Of a DNA stretch of 64,000 nucleotides, positions 29,526-37,715 are shown in pieces (position 1 is the stretch's first letter; every line of letters begins with the position of its first letter). Source of the stretch: Streptomyces humi (GTDB lineage: Bacteria > Actinomycetota > Actinomycetes > Streptomycetales > Streptomycetaceae); contig NZ_LBMU02000017.1 of assembly GCF_001005085.2 (NCBI RefSeq), positions 36,080 through 100,079 on the forward strand. The letters run 5' to 3'. Position numbers and translations under genes: made by a program. Under the pieces are notes generated by a model. That model was not told the DNA's origin. It made no database searches and was given only the letters and a program-made list of their open reading frames with translations.

Positions 29526-32500
29526 TCAGATCTGGTACATGGTGATGGCGGCGTTCGGGAAGACGGGTGTGTAGCGGTCGGCTGGGAGGTTCTTGTGGGC
29601 AAGGCCGTGGAGGATCACCCGTTGAAGACCCGGTAGCCGGGAAGCCAACGTGGAGAGGTCCTCGTGTCCGTTCAGGGGGGTGATGGAGAGAACCCTGATT
29701 CCCGGCAACTCGGGCATGGACTCGATGAAGTCCGGCGAGTCCCTGATCAGCCTCGCGTTGAAGGTCATACCGGCCAGCAGGGGGAGCTCGGCGACGGCCC
29801 GCCAGTCGGCGGCTGTCAGTGCCGAGGTGAGCGGGGAGAGGCTGAGCTGCCTGAGACTCGTCCAGTGCTGTAGCCCGCGCAGGCCGGTGCGATTCGTGCT
29901 GGTGCCGCCCAGGAGCAGGGATTGCAGCGGGGCGTCGAGTGGCAGCACGTCGGTGAGGCTGTCGCCGGGGAGTTCCTGGTTGTGCAGGAAGAGAGATTCA
30001 AGGGTGCGCAGCGATCCGAGACCGGTGAGATCCGCGATCTCCCCGCAGTCGAGATAGGTGAGAGGAAGTTCCGCGAGGCCGGCCAGACCGTGTGCGGCCG
30101 GGCACTCGAAGAACGTGAGGGCGTCGAGGGAACCGAACGGCAGGAGGACACTCAGGTCGGAGAGCAGAGGGTTGTCCCTCAGTTTGAGCGCGGTCACCGC
30201 CTCAGGTGCCGGGACCACGGCCCCGATCTCCTCGCCCCGGTGCTCACCACGGAATTCCAGGCGCTGCCAGGGCCGCATCCCGGCAAGTGCCCTCAGTTGT
30301 CCGGCCGACTCGCAGGTGAGGGAGAGATCCTCGCGATTCAGGTGGTCCAGCACCTCTCTCGCGTACTCCTCGGTCTCGAACCGCCCCCAGGTGCCTACGA
30401 GTTGGCGTCGCACGTCCAGGTTCAGGTGGTCCCGGAACCGCCGCAGCACCCCCACCGCTCCCGCCGGTTCCTCCGCCCCCAGGACCGACGCCGTGACCGT
30501 GACTCCCCGGGCCTCCTCGTCGCTCAGCCCCTCCGGCCCCGGCAGCAGTTCCAGCACGAGGGGCCCGGCCTCCGCGAGGAGCTTCGCGTCGTCCGTCGTG
30601 CGCGGCGGAATCAGCGCCGCCGCCCGCTGTTCCACCTCCGCCCTTACCCCCGGGTCCAGCGCCGTCACGTGCTCCAGGCAGGCCAGCGCCAGCAGGGTCA
30701 GCCGAGGGGTGCCGTGGCTCAGCAACCGCCGGAGCAGCGCGGCGCGTTCGCGGGGCCGGGCGTGGGCCACCGCCATGCGGATCACGTCCTCCCACTGGGT
30801 GTCGGCCGCATGGCTCGCGAGGACGTCCAGGTGGCCCTCCTCCACCGCGTACCGCGCGCCCAGATAGTCCTGGAAGGTGCGGTGCACGAAGTCCAGGACG
30901 CCGTCGGCCGGCTGGCGGACCAGTCCGCTGCGCAGCAACAGGGTGCGGACGACGGTCGACGCGTCCGAGCCGAGTGCCAGCGACGGCAGGCAGCGCTCCA
31001 CGATGCCCTCGGCCGTCTCCAGGTCCATCTCGGTACGGCCGCTCAACACCAGCGCGTAGGAGAGGCGTTGCAGCAGCTCCAGCTGCACCTCCTCGCTCAG
31101 CTCCACCTCGTCCACCGCTCCCATGCCCCGCTCCCGGTCGCGGCGGGCCAGCAGCATCGCGAGGGCGGCGTCGTACAGCTCCTTGCGGCCGGTGGGGAGG
31201 AAACCGCGACGCTCCCGGTGCAGGGCGCAGATCAGGCCGCACATCAGGGGATTGGTGGCGAGGCGGGCCAGGTCGCGTTTGGTGCGCAGGGAGTCGAGGA
31301 GGGGGCCCAGGAACTGTGGGGCCTGGGCTGCCGTGTGCCAGCGCTCCACGAAGGTCGCGACGTCCGGGCGGCGCATGGGGGCCAGCGTGAGCTCGCGGAA
31401 GCCCTCGGCGGCGAGCCAGTCGGGGCGCACGGCGGTGGGGCGTGAGGTCAGCATCCAGCGGTTGCCCGGGAACGCGCGGATCAGGGCGAGCAGCCAGTCG
31501 CGGGTGCGGTGGCGGTCGGCCGCCGGGATCTCGTCGAGGCCGTCGACCAGGACCAGGCCCCGGCCGGCTGCCAGGACGCGTTCCGTCCAGCCCTCGGGGG
31601 GCGTGAGCGGGCAGCTGACGGCGGTCAGGAAGGCGCCCGGAGCGGGGAGCGCGCCCGCGCGTATCAGGGTGCGCAGGGGGAGGACGTACGGGATGCGCCC
31701 GCCGGTGCGCGCGGTGGTCACCGCGAGCCACTGGACCAGCGTGGTCTTGCCGGAACCCGCGTCACCGCGCAGCAGCACCCGGTCATGGCCGTGCATGGCG
31801 TCCTCGGCGGGCAGTTGGAGGGTGACGGGTGTGTGGTGTCCGGCCTCCGGCGGGTCGGCTGGTTTCTCGGCGGCCGTCGCCTCCAGGCTCAGATAGGCCA
31901 CTTCCAGGGGCCAGCGGTCGGGGCAGTCGCGCAGGTCGATGCCGTAGATGGTGATGTGGTTGTGGTGTTCGGAGACGTACGGGAGATAGCGGCGCTCGAA
32001 GGCCGCGTCACGGGCGTCGGGCCGGGGGACGCGGGTGATCAGCTCGTCGATCCTGGCGATCAGTTCGGCCTGGGAGCGGCTCTGTTCGACCAGCGTGCGC
32101 GCCACGAAGGTGGACCGCCGGGTGAAGAACTCCAGGATCTGGAGGCAGGCCCATTCGGTCGCGGAGTCGAGGAAGAGGACGGCGTCGGAGGAGAGGCCGT
32201 CGGGCGCGGGTGCCGCGTGCTCCAGTTTCGCGGCCAGTTCGCGGTGGCCCAGCTGTACGGCCTGGACGTCGTCCATGTCCAGGTTTCCGAGGGCGAGCAG
32301 TCTGCGGGCCAGCGCGTCGGCGACCGCGATCTGCTCCCCGGCCCGGAAGGGCGGCTCACCGGGCGAGTCGACCGCCTGCCGGATCAGGTGCTCGGCGAGC
32401 TTGTGCACGTCCTTCTCGACCAGTGCGCGCTTCTCGCCCTTGAAGGACACCAGGTTCTTCAGCCGCACCGGCTTGTCGACCAGCCCCGCGCCCGGTCCGT

Positions 32501-32576
32501 CCGCCACGAACAGCTTCTTCAGCAGCGGGCCCATCAGGCTCGACGCCAGCTTGCCGCCCAGTACCGCCGGCTCCAT
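29526..32576 (-). CDS. NACHT-LRR protein, bacterial NLR candidate (bNACHT)
   Basis: This 1016-residue STAND-class NTPase has an N-terminal helical region (about 1-255) resembling NACHT-associated helical domains (FFTRRSTFVARTLVEQSRSQ... HNHITIYGIDLRD), then a NACHT ATPase with Walker A GDAGSGKT (271-278, Lys277) and Walker B LVDGLDEI (343-350, the DGxDE signature of NACHT), a winged-helix/superhelical middle, and leucine-rich repeats from about 780 to the end. No enzymatic effector domain is obvious at the N-terminus. Bacterial NACHT proteins include phage-defence sensors, making antiphage immunity the leading hypothesis; other STAND signalling roles are possible. It stands alone, convergent with clpC. 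Composition matches the neighbours, so recent transfer is not evident. Confidence 0.9.
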   Translation of the reverse strand: MEPAVLGGKLASSLMGPLLKKLFVADGPGAGLVDKPVRLKNLVSFKGEKRALVEKDVHKLAEHLIRQAVDSPGEPPFRAGEQIAVADALARRLLALGNLDMDDVQAVQLGHRELAAKLEHAAPAPDGLSSDAVLFLDSATEWACLQILEFFTRRSTFVARTLVEQSRSQAELIARIDELITRVPRPDARDAAFERRYLPYVSEHHNHITIYGIDLRDCPDRWPLEVAYLSLEATAAEKPADPPEAGHHTPVTLQLPAEDAMHGHDRVLLRGDAGSGKTTLVQWLAVTTARTGGRIPYVLPLRTLIRAGALPAPGAFLTAVSCPLTPPEGWTERVLAAGRGLVLVDGLDEIPAADRHRTRDWLLALIRAFPGNRWMLTSRPTAVRPDWLAAEGFRELTLAPMRRPDVATFVERWHTAAQAPQFLGPLLDSLRTKRDLARLATNPLMCGLICALHRERRGFLPTGRKELYDAALAMLLARRDRERGMGAVDEVELSEEVQLELLQRLSYALVLSGRTEMDLETAEGIVERCLPSLALGSDASTVVRTLLLRSGLVRQPADGVLDFVHRTFQDYLGARYAVEEGHLDVLASHAADTQWEDVIRMAVAHARPRERAALLRRLLSHGTPRLTLLALACLEHVTALDPGVRAEVEQRAAALIPPRTTDDAKLLAEAGPLVLELLPGPEGLSDEEARGVTVTASVLGAEEPAGAVGVLRRFRDHLNLDVRRQLVGTWGRFETEEYAREVLDHLNREDLSLTCESAGQLRALAGMRPWQRLEFRGEHRGEEIGAVVPAPEAVTALKLRDNPLLSDLSVLLPFGSLDALTFFECPAAHGLAGLAELPLTYLDCGEIADLTGLGSLRTLESLFLHNQELPGDSLTDVLPLDAPLQSLLLGGTSTNRTGLRGLQHWTSLRQLSLSPLTSALTAADWRAVAELPLLAGMTFNARLIRDSPDFIESMPELPGIRVLSITPLNGHEDLSTLASRLPGLQRVILHGLAHKNLPADRYTPVFPNAAITMYQI

Positions 32577-32623
32577 CCGCCACCCCCGTGCGTCTTCGCG
32601 AACGGATGGAGCCTAGCGGCGGA

Positions 32624-33226
32624 CTAGGACAGCTGGCCGTCGTAGTCCGGCAGTTTGAAGGTCTGGTCGGCGTGGCCGCCCGACAGGTCGGTGGCGCTGT
32701 TGCCGATGTTGGCGATGATGTCGTAGCCCTTGTTCTCGATGTCCACGCGCTGGGCGGTCTTGTAGGCGGCGACGTCCTTGAAGAGGTCGAAAAGACCGCG
32801 GACGTAGAGGCCGGAGACGTCGTAGCCGTCGTGTTCGAGGTTGTACTCGGTGGGCAGGTAGAGGATCCCCGGGCGGGCCGTCACGAAGAACAGGGAGACG
32901 CCGTGCTCCTGGGCGTACTCGGCCACGTCCAGGACCGGCTTGTTGGCAGGCTGGGGCCAGCTGAAGCCGAAGTCGGTCTCCAGCGTGGTGTTGTCGATGT
33001 CGAAGACGATCGCCTGCTTCTCGCCCGGCTTCGCGGCGGCGATACGGCTCTTCAGGTACGGCAGGGCCTGGTCCATCACGGACTGGCAGTCCTGCTGCCA
33101 GGTCGCGTAGTCGACCGTGGTGGAGGCGCTCTCCGTCGCGGCCTCGGCCGGCGCGGCCAGCCCGGCGAGCGCGGCCACGGCGACGGCGGTGACGGATATG
33201 CGGCGGGTCCAGGTGCCTGTGGTCAT
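32624..33226 (-). CDS. Secreted HAD-superfamily acid phosphatase
   Basis: The 200-residue protein starts with a Sec signal peptide (about 1-29, cleaved after AEA) and is a class B-type acid phosphatase. Motif I is DIDNTT with Asp76/Asp78, motif II FVTARP, motif III Lys in YKTAQR and motif IV NIGNSATDLSGGHAD. These enzymes release phosphate from diverse organic phosphates outside the cell. No pho box was identified upstream. The gene is divergent from the M23 peptidase. Confidence 0.9.
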   Translation of the reverse strand: MTTGTWTRRISVTAVAVAALAGLAAPAEAATESASTTVDYATWQQDCQSVMDQALPYLKSRIAAAKPGEKQAIVFDIDNTTLETDFGFSWPQPANKPVLDVAEYAQEHGVSLFFVTARPGILYLPTEYNLEHDGYDVSGLYVRGLFDLFKDVAAYKTAQRVDIENKGYDIIANIGNSATDLSGGHADQTFKLPDYDGQLS

Positions 33227-33643
33227 CGGTGGGGGTGTCCTCTCACGTCCACGACTGTCAGGGGCATGATGTGCGGGGCAGGTGGCGCGAGGGGAACCGT
33301 AGGGTTACCGGTGGGTAGGTGGCTAGAGGTGTGCGCCGATGAGGCGCCGCCGGCTTTCCGGCCGCCTTCACGCGGTCCGCGAACGGCGCTGGTCGGGCGG
33401 GAGTAGTGCCCGTCACATTTCCGCGGGTGCGGATCCCGGCGGTCGGTGACATAGCGCACGGGCGAAATGTCGGGTACTAGCGGAGATAGTGGGACCTATA
33501 GGGCGGGTAAAGGGGATTCTTCGCCCGGCAGTCCGGCAGGGGCGGCGACGTGGGGGCCCGGTTTCCCGGCCCGGCCGGTCTGTCAAGAAACGGTCAATTC
33601 CGGCGCCGGATACTAGGAGGAGTCGTAGCCGGGACGTTTGAGC

Positions 33644-33711
33644 GCGCACCGGTCTCCGGGTTACCAAGGGATGCCCCACCCGGAGCGCGACCGGCCAGAG
33701 CGCCGGTGCGC
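33644..33711 (+). promoter_or_regulatory. Structured leader RNA upstream of the M23 peptidase
   Basis: Two nested perfect stems can form: outer 33644-33652 with 33703-33711 (GCGCACCGG/CCGGTGCGC) and inner 33654-33661 with 33678-33685 (CTCCGGGT/ACCCGGAG), leaving a 16-nt apical loop. The structure sits 37 bases before the start codon. It does not contain the conserved sequence blocks of the ydaO/c-di-AMP riboswitch often found before Streptomyces cell-wall hydrolases. The rest of the 33227-33747 gap shows no gene. Confidence 0.5.
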
Positions 33712-33747
33712 CGGTGGGACCCCCGTCGTCTACCCCACGAGGTTCCG

Positions 33748-34299
33748 ATGTCCCTGCGCGCCACTCTCCGTGCCCCCCGTATGTCCTCGCTCCGCAAGCG
33801 TGCCGCCGTGCTGGCCGCCGGTGTCGGAGTGACGGCAGTCGTGGGGTCGGGGGTCGCGTCGGCGGCCACCTCCAGCGCCGCCGCCTGGGTCGACCCGGTG
33901 AAGAAGTACACCCTCTCCGCCAGCTTCGCCCAGTCCGGCAGCCTGTGGAGCGCCAAGCACAGCGGCCAGGACTTCGCCGTGCCGACCGGTACCGAGGTCG
34001 TCGCCGCGCACGGCGGCACCGTCGTCAAGACCGGCGGCAACGGCGCCGGTGACGGTCCCGCGTACGGCAACGCCGTCGTCATCAAGCACGCCAACGGCCA
34101 GTACTCGCAGTACGCGCACCTGTCGCGGGTCGACGTCCGGGTCGGGCAGGTCGTGAAGACCGGTCAGCACATAGCCCTGTCCGGCAGCACCGGCAACTCC
34201 ACCGGCCCGCACCTGCACTTCGAGATCCGCACCACCCCGAACTACGGCTCCGCCGTCGACCCGGTCGCCTTCCTGCGCGCCAAGGGCGTGACCGTCTAA
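33748..34299 (+). CDS. Secreted M23-family metallopeptidase (peptidoglycan hydrolase)
   Basis: The 183-residue protein has a signal peptide (about 1-40, ending ASAA), then a lysostaphin-type M23 domain with His71 and Asp75 (HSGQDF), His124 (YAHLS) and HLH (155-157), the full zinc site. It probably cuts peptidoglycan cross-bridges in growth or germination. The ATG has GAGG about seven bases upstream and a structured leader further up. The 3' end overlaps the TetR gene on the other strand. Confidence 0.93.
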   Translation: MSLRATLRAPRMSSLRKRAAVLAAGVGVTAVVGSGVASAATSSAAAWVDPVKKYTLSASFAQSGSLWSAKHSGQDFAVPTGTEVVAAHGGTVVKTGGNGAGDGPAYGNAVVIKHANGQYSQYAHLSRVDVRVGQVVKTGQHIALSGSTGNSTGPHLHFEIRTTPNYGSAVDPVAFLRAKGVTV

Positions 34300-34895
34300 G
34301 CGGGCCGGTCCGACCCCTGGTGGGCCTGGGTCACCAGGTCGAGGGCGACTTCCAGAACGGCTTCCTGCTTCTTCTGGAGGTCGCCTTCGATGTCCTGCAT
34401 CACGAACATGCCGGCGTGCAGCGTGAACATCGCGCTCACGCAGCGGACCTGGTCGGTCAGCGGTGCGTCCGGGTCCATGAGGATGTCGCGCAGCCCGCGC
34501 ATGCGGTCCTTGAAGGTGTCGCCGATGCGCAGTTCGCGAACGGTCGCCTGGTTCTCCTGCATGAACCGGAACAGCGGCTCCGCGTCGGTGAGCGCCTTGC
34601 TGTAGCGCCGGAGGATCTCCTGCTTCGTCTCCAGCGTGTGCGGCTGGCCCTTGCCCCACTCGATCAGGTCGCCGATCGGCTGCGTCAGGTCCTCGAAGAC
34701 GCTGACCAGGATCTCTTCCTTGGTCTTGAAGTGGTAGTACAGGGCCGCCTTGGTCACGTCGAGGCGCTCGGCGATCTCCCGCAGGGAGGTCTTCTCGTAG
34801 CCCTGTTCGGCGAAGAGTTCGAGGGCCACGTCCTGGATGCGCTGGCGGGTGTTGCCGCGCCGCTGCTGCTTGGTGCCGTCCATGGTGACGCCCAT
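34296..34895 (-). CDS. TetR-family repressor of the adjacent efflux gene
   Basis: The 199-residue protein has an N-terminal TetR helix-turn-helix (RIQDVALELFAEQGYEKTSL, REIAERLDVTKAALYYHFKT) and an all-helical ligand domain. It is divergent from an MFS multidrug transporter with a large inverted repeat between them, the classic arrangement of a drug-responsive repressor and its pump. GGAG lies seven bases before the ATG. The ligand is unknown. Confidence 0.92.
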   Translation of the reverse strand: MGVTMDGTKQQRRGNTRQRIQDVALELFAEQGYEKTSLREIAERLDVTKAALYYHFKTKEEILVSVFEDLTQPIGDLIEWGKGQPHTLETKQEILRRYSKALTDAEPLFRFMQENQATVRELRIGDTFKDRMRGLRDILMDPDAPLTDQVRCVSAMFTLHAGMFVMQDIEGDLQKKQEAVLEVALDLVTQAHQGSDRPA

Positions 34896-34970
34896 CCTCT
34901 TACTCCTCGCACTCCCGCGAAAATCGCCGCGTCGGACGCCGTCGTCCGGCTGACCGCCCCCCCGGGAAAC

Positions 34971-35037
34971 TTACTTGACGCCCGGCTAGTGACAGGTCTA
35001 CCTTCCCAGTGTAGTGAACTAGCCGGGCGGCAAGTAA
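34971..35037. promoter_or_regulatory. Inverted-repeat operator and promoter between tetR-type gene and MFS gene
   Basis: Arms 34971-34990 and 35018-35037 are inverted copies matching at 19 of 20 positions (TTACTTGACGCCCGGCTAGT), separated by 27 bp. Within it TTGACG (34975-34980) and TACCTT (34999-35004) with 18-bp spacing form a plausible promoter for the plus-strand MFS gene. A repressor bound to both arms would flank the -10 element. Confidence 0.8.
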
Positions 35038-35065
35038 GTACCTGTCGCCAGGGGGAGTGGGAGAG

Positions 35066-36682
35066 ATGGCGGACACCCAGGCGGCCGACACCGGCCAGGA
35101 GACTCCGGGGGCACCGGAAACGGCGGAGCAGCCGGAGAAACAGCCGAAGAGCGTACGGGTCGTACTGCTCGCGCTCATGATCGCGATGATGCTCGCGATG
35201 CTCGACAACATGATCGTGGGCACCGCGATGCCGACGATCGTGGGCGAGCTGGGCGGTCTCGAGCACCTGTCGTGGGTGGTGACCGGGTACACCCTGGCGA
35301 CCGCCGCGTCGACCCCGATCTGGGGCAAGCTCGGCGACATGTACGGGCGCAAGGGCGCCTTCATGACCTCCATAGTCATCTTCCTGATCGGCTCCGCGCT
35401 CAGCGGCATGGCCCAGAACATGGGCGAGCTGATCGGGTTCCGGGCCGTTCAGGGGCTCGGCGCCGGTGGTCTGATGGTCGGCGTCATGGCGATCATCGGT
35501 GACCTGATCCCGCCCCGCGAGCGCGGCAAGTACCAGGGCATGATGGCCGGCGTCATGGCGCTCGCCATGATCGGCGGCCCGCTGGTCGGCGGCACCATCA
35601 CCGACAACTGGGGCTGGCGCTGGGCCTTCTACATCAACCTGCCGCTCGGCGTCGTCGCGCTGGTCGCCATCAGCGCCGTGCTGCACCTGCCCAGGAAGCG
35701 GACCAAGGCCCGCATCGACTACCTCGGGGCCGGCCTGCTGACCCTCGGCATCACCTCGATCGTCCTGGTCACCACCTGGGGCGGCTCGGAGTACGCCTGG
35801 ACGTCCGCGCGCATCATGGAACTCATCGCCATCGGTGTCGCCGCGCTGGTCGGGTTCGTCTTCTGGCAGACCAAGGCCGCGGAGCCGGTGCTGCCGCTGC
35901 ACATCTTCCGCAGCCGCAACTTCACGCTGATGTCGATCATCGGTTTCATCGTGGGCTTCGTGATGTTCGGCGCCACGCTCTTCCTGCCGCTGTACCAGCA
36001 GTCCGTGCAGGGCGCGTCCGCGACCAACTCCGGGCTGCTGCTGCTCCCGATGCTCGGCGCGATGCTGGTGACCTCGATGGTCGCAGGGCGGGTCACCACC
36101 AACACCGGCCGCTACAAGATCTTCCCCCTCGTGGGCGGTGTGCTGCTGGCCGTCGGCATGTACCTGCTGTCCACCATGGACACGGACACCACCCGTTTCA
36201 CCTCCGGTCTGTACATGGCCGTCGTCGGCCTCGGCATGGGCTGCCTGATGCAGATCACCATGCTGGTCGCGCAGAACAGCGTGCAGATGAAGGACATGGG
36301 CGTCGCGTCCTCCTCCACCACCCTGTTCCGTACGCTCGGCTCCTCCTTCGGTGTCGCCGTCATGGGCGCGCTCTTCAACGACCGGGTCAAGCACGTCATG
36401 GCCGAGCGGGGCGGTGCGATGGCGGCCAAGGTCACCGAGAAGTCCGCCTCGCTGGACGCGGCGAGCCTGGCGAAGCTGCCGGCCCCGGTGCGCGACGCGT
36501 ACCAGCACGCCGTGTCGGCCGGCACGCACTCGGCGTTCCTGCTGGGTGCCGTGATCGCGGTGGCGGTGCTGGTGGCGGCGGTGTTCGTCAAGGAGGTGCC
36601 GCTCAAGGGCGGGCCGCAGAAGGCCGGCGACTCCGGCGAGGCCGGCGAGGCGGCGCCGATGCCGGTGGTCGAAGCGGTCTGA
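35066..36682 (+). CDS. MFS drug:H+ antiporter, DHA2 family (14 helices)
   Basis: The 538-residue transporter has motif D1-like MLDNMIVGTAMPTIVGELGG, motif A GKLGDMYGRKGAF and motif C-like AMIGGPLVGGTI, with about 14 hydrophobic helices typical of EmrB/QacA/LfrA-type exporters. The ATG follows a rich ribosome site (GGGGGAGTGGGAGAG). It is divergent from and probably repressed by the TetR protein. The substrate is unknown; cationic or amphipathic drugs are usual for the family. Confidence 0.93.
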   Translation: MADTQAADTGQETPGAPETAEQPEKQPKSVRVVLLALMIAMMLAMLDNMIVGTAMPTIVGELGGLEHLSWVVTGYTLATAASTPIWGKLGDMYGRKGAFMTSIVIFLIGSALSGMAQNMGELIGFRAVQGLGAGGLMVGVMAIIGDLIPPRERGKYQGMMAGVMALAMIGGPLVGGTITDNWGWRWAFYINLPLGVVALVAISAVLHLPRKRTKARIDYLGAGLLTLGITSIVLVTTWGGSEYAWTSARIMELIAIGVAALVGFVFWQTKAAEPVLPLHIFRSRNFTLMSIIGFIVGFVMFGATLFLPLYQQSVQGASATNSGLLLLPMLGAMLVTSMVAGRVTTNTGRYKIFPLVGGVLLAVGMYLLSTMDTDTTRFTSGLYMAVVGLGMGCLMQITMLVAQNSVQMKDMGVASSSTTLFRTLGSSFGVAVMGALFNDRVKHVMAERGGAMAAKVTEKSASLDAASLAKLPAPVRDAYQHAVSAGTHSAFLLGAVIAVAVLVAAVFVKEVPLKGGPQKAGDSGEAGEAAPMPVVEAV

Positions 36683-36784
36683 CGAGGTGGCTCAGAGGTA
36701 GCTCGGAGGTGGCTCGGCACACGCCGGATGGCTGGTTTCCCCAGCCCTCCGGCGTTGTCAGTGCCGCGTGCCACCATCGGCCTC

Positions 36785-37285
36785 ATGGACAGACTGCGTC
36801 AGCTGCGGCGTGCCAAGGACGCCATGGACCGGGACTGGGCCGACCCGGAGCTGGACCTCGACGCGGTCGCCGCACACGCCGGGTACTCGCGGTACCACTT
36901 CGTCCGCGCCTTCAGGGAGGCGTACGGCGAGACGCCCGGCCGGTACCTGACGCACCGCAGGATCGAGCGGGCCGAGGAGCTGCTGCGCGCCGCCGACCTC
37001 ACCGTCACCGAGATCTGCCACCTGGTCGGCTACGGCAGCCTCGGCAGCTTCTCGGCGACGTTCAAGGCCCGTACCGGGCTCAGCCCCACCGACTACCGGA
37101 TCGCACACGTCGGCCGTGGCGCCTCCCTCATCCCCGGCTGCTACGCCCTGCTCTGGGCCGGCGGGTTCCCGGGCAGGAGCGCAATTCCCGAGAAGCGCGC
37201 CGACCGGACCGCTGCCTACCGTGACGGACAGGAACAGCAGCCGTCCGGCGGCAGAGGCCGGGGAAGCGGGAGAGCACAGCCATGA
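36785..37285 (+). CDS. AraC-family transcriptional regulator (HTH plus short C-domain)
   Basis: The 166-residue protein has a double AraC helix-turn-helix at the N-terminus (DLDAVAAHAGYSRYHFVRAF and EICHLVGYGSLGSFSATFKA) and only a short, disordered-looking C-terminus. It lacks a sugar-binding domain. Its last codons overlap the next gene (ATGA), so it is co-translated with a VOC-family protein, a common pairing in which the regulator controls its own glyoxalase-like partner. Confidence 0.9.
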   Translation: MDRLRQLRRAKDAMDRDWADPELDLDAVAAHAGYSRYHFVRAFREAYGETPGRYLTHRRIERAEELLRAADLTVTEICHLVGYGSLGSFSATFKARTGLSPTDYRIAHVGRGASLIPGCYALLWAGGFPGRSAIPEKRADRTAAYRDGQEQQPSGGRGRGSGRAQP

Positions 37286-37713
37286 TCCAGGGCCTGGCCA
37301 TCAGCACCGTGTGGACCTTCGACCAGCAGCGCACCAAGGCCTTTTTCACCGAGAAGCTCGGCTTCGAGATCCGCGCCGACCTCGCGATCGGCGACCTGCG
37401 CTGGATCACCGTCGGCGCCAAGGACCAGCCCGGCGTCGAACTCGCCCTGATGAGCGTGGACGGCCCGGGCCTCGACGCCGAGTCCGCCGAGGCGCTGCGC
37501 AGGCTGGTCGCCAAGGGGGCCATCGGCGCGGGCGCCTTCCGCACCGACGACTGCCGGGGCGACTACGAGACGTTCCGGGCCCGGGGCGTCGAGTTCGTCC
37601 AGGAGCCCAAGGAACGGCCGTACGGCATCGAGGCGATCTTCCGCGACGACAACGGCAACTGGTACTCGCTGACCCAGCGCAGCGAAGAGCTCGACTTCTC
37701 CAAGGAGTTCTGA
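37282..37713 (+). CDS. VOC/glyoxalase-like protein
   Basis: The 143-residue protein has the beta-alpha-beta-beta-beta fold of the vicinal oxygen chelate superfamily in two halves (WTFDQQRTKAFFTEKLGFEI and DYETFRARGVEFVQEPKERP...IFRDDNGNWYSLTQ). Members are glyoxalases, dioxygenases or drug-binding resistance proteins. It is coupled to the AraC-type gene, which probably controls it. Confidence 0.88.
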   Translation: MIQGLAISTVWTFDQQRTKAFFTEKLGFEIRADLAIGDLRWITVGAKDQPGVELALMSVDGPGLDAESAEALRRLVAKGAIGAGAFRTDDCRGDYETFRARGVEFVQEPKERPYGIEAIFRDDNGNWYSLTQRSEELDFSKEF

Positions 37714-37715
37714 GC

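Noticed and set aside
33420..33747. ydaO/c-di-AMP riboswitch before the M23 peptidase
   Set aside because: The leader is structured, but the conserved blocks expected of that class, including the 3' CCGAAUCCGUCAGCUAACC-like segment, are absent.
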